The notes below the pieces were generated by a model that ran no database searches, had not been told where the DNA came from, and saw only the letters and a program-made list of their open reading frames with translations. 64,000 nt of DNA from NCBI GenBank assembly GCA_036245805.1, contig BTRK01000002.1, positions 6,072,689-6,136,688 of the forward strand, read 5' to 3'. The DNA comes from Pristionchus mayeri (lineage: Eukaryota > Nematoda > Chromadorea > Rhabditida > Neodiplogasteridae). The translations under genes were made by a program, and so were the position numbers. Of this stretch, positions 51,018 to 62,900 are shown piece after piece (position 1 is the first letter of the stretch; each line of letters begins with the position of its first letter).

Positions 51018-54000
51018 ACTTGGTACCCTTCTTGGACCGACCCGTATGGAACTCTATGGAACTTCCTCGAAAATGGGCCTCGCAATGACTCGAGGAATGG
51101 CATTCTATTCGAAAAATGAGGAGGAGCTAAGGCAATTCGCTGAATTGGACATCTGTGAGCACCATGAAAAAGAGTTGCTTACTCAATGGTCGACAAAACA
51201 CATCAAGGTCAAGACAATCGGTGAGAAAGTGTGGAAAAATAAGTGCTCTTGAATTCGGGAATCTTCAGGCGAAACACACCATCAAAAGTGTAGCTTTCCA
51301 ATGATCACTGGAAAACTCATGATGCTTTTGCTGAGAAAGAAGATAGCCATACACACAATGTTCAAAAAGAAGAAGCCCGACTCTTCACGGAGGCTTCTGG
51401 CCACCACATTCATGTGGGAACTCGTTAGTAAATACCACTCTATGAGAATTCCAAAAAAACAATTTCAGCTATTTGTGCGGATCACCATAAAATGATCACA
51501 GGAATTATTGAAGACTACAAAAGTGGTGATATGGATTGAAGCCCGTCCAACGAAGAGCCAGTTCCCACTTTTTCGCCCATTGAGTTGATCAAGAGAGCTG
51601 TGCATGCTCTTGCGGAAGCATTACATCTCGACAAATACATCCCGAAGGATCCATTCTCGGGCTTAGCCCCGGATACGAAGAGAAAGAAGGCGGATGATGG
51701 GTTCAAGATGTTTCGTGCTGTGCTAACTGGACTCGCTCCTGGGCACGAGACTGAACTGTACCCAATGATAGAGAGGAAATTCCATCCTCGTAACTGGGAT
51801 CGCCACCTCGAGCACAACTTCGATGATGTGATGAGAGTAGATGCTGAGCAGTACATGCTGGCTCCTACTCATCGCCTCCAAGAATTCACTCTGGCTCTCA
51901 TTGCTGGTCAATTCCCTCAGGGAGTCCTCCTCCACTACATCCCTAACCTCTCTGTGTATCGATACCAAAAGGCGAGAAGAATTGCTCGATCTGGGAAGTT
52001 CTATCCAATGACTGTGGACCATCAGATCTATGAGAGATACGACACTATTGCTGTTAATGGACTAATTTCTCTGATAACGAGGTATACATAGGTTCAAGAG
52101 CAAGCGATGAAATTCACTTTCAGCCCTCTTGTTCTAATGGGCCTTCCTTGGGGGGAAAGACTGTGACAACATCGAGCGGCGAAGTGCTGACGATACCTAA
52201 CACTGTGCGAATGATGAGCCAGGCGGAAATAGTTCGCCAGTTTCCTCTGTTCATGGCAGCACAAGGCGAGGGAGACCATACTCTGAGTCCTTCTTCGATT
52301 ATTCGTCTCCTCAATTCTCTCCCTGCAACGGCTTCTCACTCAATGACTTGCGTTGACAGCTTTCTCGCCAAAGCCAATTATGTACGATATAAATTGCTTT
52401 ATTCAATATGACAAAGCTTTTAAGGCATTCGAGGATTTATTGAGAATAGTCGATCGTCTCCATGAAATGGCTATTCTCAATAAAGACGCGAAGATCGATT
52501 GGAGGTGAGTGCGAAAAGGGGCCATCAACTTAGAATCCCGAATATTCACAGAAACAATATTCTCGAAGACCAGCTATATCTCAAAACTGACTTCAAGCTT
52601 CACCTGAAACACGAGCCCCTGATAGCGAACCATTGCCTAACGTTCGCTCTCTCCGACCCGGACGATCCGGCATTCCGCAAAACTGAAGATCATCAGCATA
52701 CGGAGCAATGCCCGAGATGCACGCACTTGTCGAAGTCGTTCACGTGAGCATAATAGAGATTACATCGATCAATTGTTATTTCAGAGAACTCTTGGAAGTA
52801 ATTGCTGATGCATCTGCTGCTTCTACTTCTGATTCGATGAAGAAGGAATTAGCTGAAATGCATTTCCGAGTTAAATCTCATCAGGAGATCATTAAGAGAC
52901 AACGGAATCATGAGGTACGCCCCTACTCTAAGGTATCAATAAGTATCCTTCTCTAGATTCGTGCTGCGTTCACTAGCCTAGAAAGAGAAGGAATCATTGA
53001 CAAGATGGAAAATCGACAGTGCCTAGTGACTACTGAGTTCGCCACAAAGTTTCTCTCAGCATACTAATGGCAGGAGCAGAGTCTCTTCTTCGGCCAGACT
53101 GGACATTCGTGGCACTTCTCCCATTCTCTCTGCAAGCTAGAGGATCAATTCATCCAACATACTTTCATACACTTATTAAAGACCGAGCGCCAGGTATTAA
53201 AATCTTTCTTGTAAATTACAATGACGATTTACAGGACAGTGTGACCGTCTCCCATGTCCTCGATCACGTGGCTGGAGAACTGAAATCTGTCGGGGTTGAG
53301 AAGATCCATCTTCGCTCCGACAACGCCGGTTCGTTATATCAGAATTCAAAACTGATGACGTTTATTAAGTTGATGCATCAAATTTTTCTATTTTAACATT
53401 GCTTTTTTATTGTTTCCTGATTCAGCAATCATTGAGGCACGCCTCTACAGAGGCGCGCTACTATCCACTACTTCGCAGCTATAATATTATGCTAATATAA
53501 TCAAACTCCTCGTCTCTTCTTTTTTCTAAAAAAATCAATTGGCAATTTTTTTTCGATCTGATATGAGTATAATCGTTTTTATTTGAGCGATATTCGAGCA
53601 AAGTTCTACGAATGCCAAGTATCCCCAAACTTGAGCAATATGGCGAGGGCAGCATGTTAAATTAGTCGAAAAAAGGTTTAAAATAACTCGGAAAAGAGGA
53701 GATGACAAAAGTAGACATTTTGCTGTCATTTTTTGGCAAAAATGTTCGGAACGATACATATTCTGATGATAAAATTAACTGGTTATCATACTAATAATGT
53801 GCGCTCATTGAGTGAAGAACTCTCTAAATGACTAATCGTAGCATACCTAATTTTAATATGATATTAGCATCTACGCAAGTTTCACTTTTTTGTGATATTA
53901 CGGGTTTGTCCTGGCATTGCTATTCGCAGAGTACAGACTATCAAAAGACAGGCTTAGTCGACCTACTCAACGACTTTGATTCAACATTGTGGTTTTAACG

Positions 54001-55483
54001 CTGAAAGTTTTGGCTACTGCACATGGTATACATGAGAGTATTAATTCGCCTGCTGATAAAAAATAACTAAATGAAAATCAGTCCAATGAAAAATGCAGGA
54101 CACGACCAAATGTAAAAAATGTGAAAATCAGCAAAAAAACTTTTTCAACCTAATACTACACTTACAAGTGATGGCCATGCCCAATTTGTTTATTGTTCAG
54201 GATGCTACCACTCGGCTGCCACACTCGGAAGCATCCCTGAAATAATGGAGACGACGGGCCTGAAGATTGGATCGTGGAGCTTCAGTGAGTCGCAAAATGG
54301 GAAAGCGGCTCCCGATCGGATGACTGCAACGGCAAAGGGTGTCCTTCGCCGTTACTTGGACAGTGGGAAAGACATCAAGGATCTTCACGACATGTTCCTT
54401 GGGCTTACTTCTGGGAAGGGAATGCGAGGTGTCACTATCTACGAGGCCTCAATTGAATCCCCAAGCAAAGAAGAGAAGAACACCTTCAGGATCCCCGGTA
54501 TTTCCGACATGGGACATTTCCATTACGAGGTGGATAGTGATGGAAACGTCACTATGCGGTACTGGAAGTACCATGGTATTGGCACAGGGAAGACTATCAC
54601 GAATCTGAAGGCCAATAAGGGCGCAATGGATATCATCGCCACGGGTGGTCGAGTACTTATCACGCCTGGACTAGGCGAAGAGGAGATGGAACGACTGAGG
54701 AATAATGAAGAGACTCTGTTTTGGATCAACGACATCACTCGCAACTCTATTGATGAACCGTTCGACGTGGATGATGATGCCGACGAGCCCATTGTCACCC
54801 CGCCCAAGCAGTCCCTTCCCCCTGATGCACTCCACTATTGTTGGTGTGGAAGCGCCTTTATCCGCTTCCAAAACCTACTCAATCACTTGGAATGGGGTCG
54901 TCATAAGATCTGCCCCGAGAAAACGACGATGTGCGACTATGGGATAGGGACATTCAAGAGGACAATCGAAGACACGCAACAGAAGGCATCTTTACTACCA
55001 CTTCGCGACACTGTATCGTGCACAGTTGATGCATCTGTTCCCCCTCTCGGAGAAGGATTCGCACTGAGAGCAAGAGCGCATGGTGGAGCATTGCCTGAAT
55101 CCTCTCGAGCATTCGTAGTGAAGTACTTTCACGAAGAAACGAAGAAGGGCATGAAGCCAGATGTTACAGAAGCGATGAATCGACAAAACATGGCGATCGA
55201 AGTTCCTTTCGAAGACCGTCTCACCCATGACCAAATTCGAGCCTTATTCTCGAGACTCAACAAAGCGAAGAAGCCAAAGAATAAACGATCCGTGTCTGAT
55301 GACGACAGTATGAGGGGAAGTGACGGAGAAGGAGATGAGGAAGACGAAGTTGAAGATGAATATGGAGATGGAGAGTGGGATGAGGATTGTAAGGAACCAG
55401 ATCAACCTGAACTCGACCCGGAATATGTAATCTATAGACACATCTACGAGAATAAGAAGAAACTATTCAAAGTTGAGAATTAG
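51018..55483 (+). pseudogene. Transposase-like gene of the large TIR element (broken)
   Basis: Multi-exon gene, about ten exons, including 51018-51220, 51269-51427, 51469 to about 52100, about 52142-52382, about 52424-52507, about 52552-52744, about 52785-52917, 52957 to about 53194, about 53235-53331 and 54201-55483. Key blocks: FFGQTGHSWHFS, LRSDNAG joined by splicing to CYHSAATLG, then SWSFSESQNGKAAPDR; later a C2H2-like CWCGSAF...HLEWGRH, DRLTHDQIRALFSRL and an acidic tail. From memory, these blocks occur in an uncharacterised transposon-linked protein family found in cnidarians and other invertebrates; the acidic residues in RSDNAG and FSESQ may be an RNase H-like active site (inference). 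Lesions: TGA near 51538, a frameshift in a G-run near 52150, TAA near 53075. AATAAA near 55537. Confidence 0.7.
53363..54159. mobile_element. Mariner-like insert in a transposase intron
   Basis: Left ATTAAGTTGATGCATCAAATTT and right AAAAAAACTTTTTCAACCTAATA resemble AGGTTGATGCA-type TIRs. It fills the intron between the RSDNAG and CYHS exons. No transposase frame. Confidence 0.55.
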
Positions 55484-55559
55484 TTGGTTCAACTCTATTT
55501 GATGTATCTAAGCAACAATATTGTGCCTTATACTGAAATAAAAATATTTTTACTTTTGT

Positions 55560-56055
55560 AACTGAATAAATGTAGACTTGTGCTTGAAATTGTCTTTAAA
55601 CTGGAAGTTATCCGCTAGTTTCTTGTGTTCTAAATTATGGCAGAAGGGAAAGGGAAGAAATTTGCAAAATCGACAATTGGCAGAGGAATGAACAGTGAAG
55701 CAAGACGTGGAACGTGGAACTATCGTGAATAATTAAGAGCTTGAAGAAAGGAAATGAATCAAATGATTTCGCACGCACCCTCAGTTATGGCGCGGTCAGT
55801 GTCACCATTTAGACGCATTTTCTAGAAAGACAAATATACTGGCAGCACCATTGTTGTTCGTGATTGGGTGCGTTAAATGTAGCAGTTATTAGTATCGAAC
55901 GCTGACAAGAACGGGCGAATTTGCGAAGAAAAAATGCGAGAATTGGCGGATGATCGCATAGCATGTGAAATCAATGATCACAATGGATTTACAATATGCC
56001 AGAAATGGACAAAAACGCTAATACGAGCCGAGCATTACAGAAGAAGAAGATCGAG
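55560..56055. other. Internal non-coding DNA of the large element
   Basis: Between the transposase poly(A) signal and the right TIR; no open frame or repeat recognised. Confidence 0.5.
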
Positions 56056-56558
56056 AAAAGACTAGAGGCCGAGCGGTTTGTTTTCGTCCGCTGCCTCTAT
56101 CTTGTTGAGGGAGCGTTTGCGGGCGTGCGATCGATTGTTGTCAGCTTCGCGTTCAGATGGAAATGAGAAATATATGTATTTCTTCCAGAGAGACCTTCCA
56201 CTTAATCATCTTGTATGTTGTTGCCTACGCGTACTTTTTCCGCCATTCTCCTATCACCCCTCATCCTCCACCATTCCTCTCTAATTGAGTTTGCTCCATC
56301 TCTAGTCTCCCTCTCCCGTCGAGTCAGCTGTCTGGACGAGAAAGGGAGACGAGAGATTTCGTGTAATCTTCTCTCGCCCGCGCCGCATGCTCCCCCATCG
56401 CCCGCTGGGAACGTTCCCCTCCTGAATATAAAAAGCTCCCTAATTGCAATGAGACCTTCCGCTTAAACTATATGTTTTCGTTTCAGAACCGGAGAGCGCA
56501 GCGTGTTGCTCAGAAAATAAGAACGAAGGAATAGTCCACAGCGCTCAAATTTCCACCG

Positions 56559-57391
56559 ACTTAATAGCGCGTATCGCATGAAAACATTCGTTGACGAGAA
56601 GCAAAAGAGGATTGGCATAAATGGTCTGAACTCTATAGTTATTATTCACAGTTAATTAAACCAATAAATTAGTGAAATTCCAGCAACCCATAAGCTTGGC
56701 AAGAGATTTCAAAAGCAGGTGTGCTACTTCAATCGGTAATGATTTCCAGTTGAAAAGTTAAATAAATAAATAAATTATGCTTAAAATTTCCTACCAAAAT
56801 ATCATCACATGCGCAATACCTACGTTGGAATAATGTCGTTCCGTGATAGTGAGCTAGCGTTACCGTATCAAGGTTACAGTAAACGGATTACTACAGGCGT
56901 GGGAAAGATATTCCATTAGTGCCCGACCCCTATAAAGCCAGCGTGAGCGCGTTTATCTTCACGTGTTGTGTCTACAGTATTTAGAATGCGGTTGATCGGA
57001 GTACGGTAGCTTTCAACTGAATATGGGATGTCTGTAGGTGGTGCCTGTGATGATACTTAGGGTTGGCCCAACATCGACTCCACACGCATTTTGGACCATG
57101 ACCCCCTATACGTGCAATGTGACAGGAGGCGCGCACCCATGAGTAGGGGGTCATGGACCTCACCGGTGATTTTATTCCGGGGATGGTATATCAGGTGAGA
57201 AATAGATGTATTTCGATCAGAAAATTAATTTCTGATCATTTTCGAAAATTGGGAAAAGTCGTCCAACTTTTGCACTCACTTACCGTAACCCAAAAACCAC
57301 TCCATAATTCATAAAAAAATTATTTTAACTAACTTACGCGTCCTTATCCAACGCGTCATTTTGCTGAGGTATGTATCGCCTCAAGCAAATA
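56559..57391. other. Non-coding interval
   Basis: No gene. A short imperfect palindrome (CATGACCCCCTA...TAGGGGGTCATG, about 57097-57154) is the only structure seen. Confidence 0.5.
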
Positions 57392-58306
57392 CTATTAGGT
57401 TGTTGCAAAAGTCCTGTGGTTTTTTGTGTCCGCACTTTGAACAATCATAACTCGCGTGTCTCAAATCTTAATCGCCAACAAACATAACATTGTTTAGGGG
57501 TATGCTTAAACTTTGTTCACACATATTTCAATCAAACCGATCTTGCCACCAACGCAAGAAATTATGATTTACCCAAATGCAAACAGTTGACCAAATTTTG
57601 CTTTAAATTTATTTCTCTAGATATTTTGAAGGAAAATCCAAGAAACAACTTCATATTGTTAGCTGAGAAGTAGCATTGATATTCTTTCAAAAAATAGGTT
57701 AGACCTGCCATGTGAGTGGGTTTGAACCAAATTACATGATTGCAAAAATATGAGCAGACCTCGGCTGCATGTGACTTGTACCTTCTTTTCTGAATGGAAG
57801 ACCAAGCATACAGGCTCCGTCATGTGTGCGCTGTATGCACTCGAGAAGAGGCTATATTCTCATAAAAAAATATTGGAGCTTGCTCTTCTCCGTTTCAGAA
57901 AATTTGAATTTCTTATTTTTCAGAAATATGCAAAATCAACACCGAAATGCAACAATGAAGTCATGTCTAGATCAATGCATTCCTCGAAAGGGTGTAACTT
58001 CCAGCATCCATGAGAAAAAGTGTTTATAGGGTAAAGGTTGGGGCTTCATATAACCACCATAGTTTGAGCATTCATGCTTCAGAGAAAACAGAAAATTGAG
58101 AAATGTTGCGTTTACGATGGATGAATTTTCGTAATTTTAACTGGATCCTGTTGTCGCCTCTCTGATTGGGCAATGCTGATAGGGTGCGCATATGAAAGAG
58201 TATGCAAGGCCTCATTAGTAATCAATATCCCGAAGTTCATCTATCAATCCAACAAGAAGATGGAAGGCAAAATTTCAAAATTCCACAGGACTTATGCAAC
58301 AACCTA
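57392..58306. mobile_element. Non-autonomous mariner-like element (AGGTTGTTGCAAAAG TIRs)
   Basis: Left TTAGGTTGTTGCAAAAGTCC and right GGACTTATGCAACAACCTAA form TIRs of about 27 bp. The 915-bp interior has no convincing transposase frame. Confidence 0.8.
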
Positions 58307-58812
58307 ATATATCACCAATAATATTTAGGGGAGTTCTTGAAAAATTTTTGGGGAATGGCATTCATGTCCGAAGTAAAAGTGAAATTATCGATTTCCGGAG
58401 CTAGATGGAATCTGATCGAAAAATTCCCCGAAGTAAAAAAGTCTTAGAATTTGTCAAGGAATGCAGCGCCCCTACCTCTGAATCGATTGGGATCGTTTTT
58501 AAAAAAGTTCGAATTTTCAGTATTTTTGTTTAACATCCGCTCCCGCGCGGACGCGGACGCGGATCGAAATTCTGGTGATGCTCGTCGGTTTTACTAGTTG
58601 AGTACTACCTACTGGTGTAGTCAGAACGAATTCTAATTTTCGGCCGGTGCCAAGTATTTGTCGATTCTGTCTGATAGTGTGTTATAAGACATGCTCTACC
58701 TAGTAGCATAAAGTGAGAGTTGCTGGATTCATTACTGCCTTCGTACATGTCATTGAATCCGAGACACCATTGAAAATAAGAATCTTCGCGAAGAAATTCC
58801 CTGTTTCGCAGA

Positions 58813-59590
58813 TTGACTGGACTGGCACCTACCTAGGGGCGCTGTTATCACTGCCTACAGGACTCTCACTTGTGCCGATAGTTAAGATACTATTTGGATT
58901 TTTTCATCTTAAAAAGTGATGTTGGTTCATCAACTATCTTTCGATTTAAATATTGAAAAATCTGATATTAAGTCTTTTCAGGTAAAGCCTACCCCACAAA
59001 AAGTACCGATCTCCAAGAGCTTCCTAATTAGTGACCGATAGGGAAAGGATTGTTCTTTAATTTGAGCACGAAATAACTGCTTTTCAAACCACTGCGCTAT
59101 TACAACAATGTCAGAAAGTTGAATGTCCATGTTCAAAATTGGACACTTATAATCTGAAGAGCACTGTTCACGGAGGAAGTGCAGCATACCCTCCTAAATA
59201 AAATTATGGCGTGCACTAGAAATGTAGTTCATAAGCATCGGATTAAGCACTCATCTTTAATAAGCCTCTCGAGGATAGTCAGTATCAACATCACCAGCGC
59301 GATATATGTCAATCATACTTCATTACTGTGGCAAAGATTTGACGCTTTCTCTATTCGCAATGAAATGCTGATCCTTCAAAAAGTCAGGGTGTTGGTCAAC
59401 CACATTAAGTTTAGGACATGACTGTATCTGTTTCATTGGTCAGACAGATATATGGCAGTGTGCGCTAAAGAGAGTATAAATGCCCCTATCTATCATTGAA
59501 AGACATAAGCTGATTGGATTACAACGAGCGGTGGGAGAGGTCAGAATGCACATTAGCCGAAATCGGACAAAACATTACTCAGCCTGATAT
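58813..59590. mobile_element. Non-autonomous mariner-like element, copy b (left-truncated)
   Basis: Homologous over about 780 bp to 19042-20307 (e.g. GGGCGCTGT.ATCACT.C.TACA and the right end GAAATCGGACAAAAC....CAGCCTGATAT). The left TIR was not found. From 59591 to 60474 I see no gene. Confidence 0.75.
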
Positions 59591-61454
59591 ATTTGATGGC
59601 TGGGGGGAATATGCAAGTATGAGGGACTTTTATTTGAAATTAATTATCTAATGCGTTGCAAAAGTAGTCGAGCGGTGTGCATTGAAATGATCGTTGTTCG
59701 GCGTCTCACTGCCTTTTTAGAAAGTTTAATTCACTGAAGTTAAAAAAAAAACAATATCGTCATCACATATGCATCCGTTTTCTGTACACAAATTCCTCTT
59801 GCTTGGGCGAATTGACATTTCAGACAGCAAACACCTCTCTATCATCGTCTCTCTCGCTCTCTTATCTCCCCTGGCACAGCCGAGGACACGCATCGTGACA
59901 CACAAGAGGAGTTATCAGCTTTTATTGACTTCTCTCCTCATCCTCTCTCCCAGTCTTTCCCCTTCCCCCAGGTCCATTGAAAATGAAGAGACGTCACCTT
60001 AACGTTATTCATTGGCATCGTATCGTTTACCATCCATTGTAAACTCACTGGCATCTGTCTTTGTCAAAATTGCATCAACAATATCTGTTCATTTATAGTT
60101 GAATCAGAAGAATGTTTGTTGCTCGATTTTTTTTCAATTCTTATGGGCAATTTGAGCGCGTTGTTTCAAATTGTTCCTCATTCAATGGTGCTCTCAGCTT
60201 CGCAATTATGAATTTCGAAATTGAATGCGCCCATGACATCATCCTTGTTTACGATCCAACCTATAGAATATCGTCCGTGAGATAATATATTGTGCAACTT
60301 CTTGATTGTTTTGTTCAAAATCTGCTATTTAGGACACGATGACCTCTCCAGAAGATTACTTGAATTATTGGTGGAGCGAGCTCGAGGTAAATGGAAAATA
60401 CTTACTTTTGCAGCGAACACTTTCATGTATTTATGAGGCGAATCGCGAGAGAATCGACCATTTGAGGGGGGTGGGCGGCGGTAGGAAAAAAATGTGACCT
60501 ATCTAACAACAAATTCAAGTATAGGTATTTCAAATGATGCTCTTTCAAACTGCGTCGTCAGAATTTTAATATCGGTCGTCATCTTCGAGATTCAGAAGGC
60601 CAAACTTGGTAGTATAACTTTTTCAAATCGGGACATTCAAATCGGGACCACTTAAATGATCATAACTTCGTTTAAAGTGAAGATAGAAGCTCGTTCTTTG
60701 TTTAGAATGAAAGCTACCATCATGCTCTACAACAATATCTAGACGCAATCATTCCTGGTCTTCTTCATGGTGAAGGGCGGTCGGGCGGACCAAAAATGAC
60801 GTATCTTTTGAAATCGGAAAAACTATCTGGGTTTTCATGTTTAAGTTTAAGTTCATACATGGAACTAACTTATCGCCAAAAATTAGGGCAATCTGGGTAT
60901 AGTAAAAAATAAAGGGCTCACTTTTGTGCGGCGACCCCAAAATGAGTTCTGGAAAAAAGTACTTCCGTATCTTCAATTGGCATTATTTGGGCTCAAAATC
61001 GTTCAAATACATCCAAAACAACATTCTAAGTATCTACCCCCATGTTGTAGCTCTTCCATTGGTCATAAATGGCCACCTGACCGAAAATTTGAAATTCCGT
61101 ATTTTGACCAATTTCAACATGCGGGATGGGCCCAAATGCACTAAATGGGTTTCAAATAATGTAAATACATCCCTCGAAACAGCTCAAAGAAAAAGGGCTA
61201 CTGAAAAGAGGAAATTTCACCTGAAGAATCCAAGGAAACACGCAAAACTATGACCGCGGTTAAAATAGGCATAGAGACTAGGCTGGACAGAAATGTAGAT
61301 CACGATGAGCTGTACATTTTGTCTGAAGAAAGTGAGTCTCTATCTTATCGTTGAAACATGCTACAGAGCCTGGAAGGTAGCCAGAAACGACGGAAAACGG
61401 GCCCAGGGGAGCGCTAAATAGAGGGGAGGGAGAGGGGCTCTCTCTCACTTTAGA

Positions 61455-61740
61455 GGTCCCAAATCAAATTAGAGATTCCTAAAAAATCAAATTAGAGGTT
61501 CTAAATCAATTTAGAGGTTCCAAAAAATCAACTTAGAGGTTCCTGCCAATTTAGGGATTCCAGATCAATTTAGAGGTTCCATGTCAATTAAGAGGTTCAT
61601 ACAAAATAGAGGTTCCATGTCAAATTAGAGGTCCAATCAATTTAGAGGTTCATTTGAAAAGTTTAGGACATTATTTCACCTTGAAATTCGCGTGTCAATT
61701 TAGAGGTTCCATGTCAATTTAGAAGTTCCAAAGTGTGCAG
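61455..61740. repeat. TTAGAGGTTCC direct-repeat array, left
   Basis: About ten spaced copies of TTAGAGGTTCC-like 11-mers separated by AATCAAAT/TGTCAA-type spacers. Mirrored by GGAACCTCTAA copies at 62670-62900, so the array is an inner part of the fold-back arms. Confidence 0.82.
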
Positions 61741-62669
61741 AGGCGTAATTTCAAGTTAGACATTTTCGTAATGGTGGCGTTTAGTCGCCTTCCACCAGCA
61801 TTATCAAACTGTACAATGACAGCGTGTCACAGCTCATCGACTCGGCTTTCAGAAGTGGACAGAATCCGATACCGAATGGATGCACCAAAAGCGTCGTACT
61901 GACAAGGATCGTTCACGTAGGGGGATACCAGTTTTTATTTCCACCTCAAAGAGGATGCATAGAAAGCCTTAATCAAATTGCTATGATTTTCGATATATCG
62001 ATAATATACCCTTCTTATATTTAGTTTGATCAAGTCCCATATGACTCTACGCTCTAAGAAACTAAGAAGCACCTCAAGTTACACGGACTCGATGAGCGAA
62101 TCAACACCAGAAGAGTAATGGCACCGTAAACTGATGTAGCTTGTTATTCAGCGAATAAATATTTGCATCATCGAAGGCAAACTGAATATCCAAAACGGCA
62201 AATAACTGCCCCTGATCCAGAAGAATCCAAAAATAGTTGTGGTGAGACTGTTTATACCTCTTGTTGTTCCCGCTTGTTGTTGTCACTCCGATATCCAGGA
62301 TCGCTACATCCCCCCACCGAACTCCCCCGATCTCAGCTCCTATTTTTCTGTGTTTTGGGGTGTCGTAGTCCACGATATTTAATAACAAGAACTCGACTTA
62401 AATCACCCTCCAGGATGTCATTCTAAAATCATGAGATGAAATTGACCAAAATTTTGTACGTTCCTGGCAGATTGGTCTGAGAAGAAACGCAAGGTAAGTG
62501 TCAGATCAAATATAGGGCCAACGAAATTGGCTAGCATTTTACTATTGCCATATTGCTGGAAAGCTGTTCCTTGAACCATAACTTTTTTTTCGTTAGCTAC
62601 AGTTCCATTCTAAAGGAGGGAATAATGTGAAAAATAATTGTCGGAATAATTTTGGTTAGCCCTGTAATT

Positions 62670-62900
62670 TGTACGGACCTCTAAATTGATATGGAACCTC
62701 TAATTTGATGAACCTCTAAATTGGCATGGAACCTCTAAATTGAAACGATGGTTCAACCTTTTGGAACCTTTAATTCGACAAGGCAAATTTTGGAACCTCT
62801 AAATTGATTTGGAAACTCTAATTTGACGAGGTATTTTTTGGAACCTCTAAATTAATTTGGAACCTCTAAATTTTTTTGGAACCTCTAAACTGAAACAGAG
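62670..62900. repeat. GGAACCTCTAA direct-repeat array, right
   Basis: Inverted counterpart of 61455-61740, about nine to ten copies. The 770 bp between the arrays shows no gene. Confidence 0.82.

Larger units (their letters stand above)
49030..56558 (+). mobile_element. 7.5-kb DNA transposon with ~500-bp TIRs
   Basis: 49030-49535 and 56056-56558 are inverted copies (outer end GTGGAAATTTGAGCGCTGTGG; inner end GACTAGAGGCCGAGCGG). They enclose a spliced transposase-like gene at 51.0-55.5 kb and nested younger inserts. Long TIRs recall Mutator-like elements, but the protein is not one I can assign to that group. No clear target duplication seen. Confidence 0.75.
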
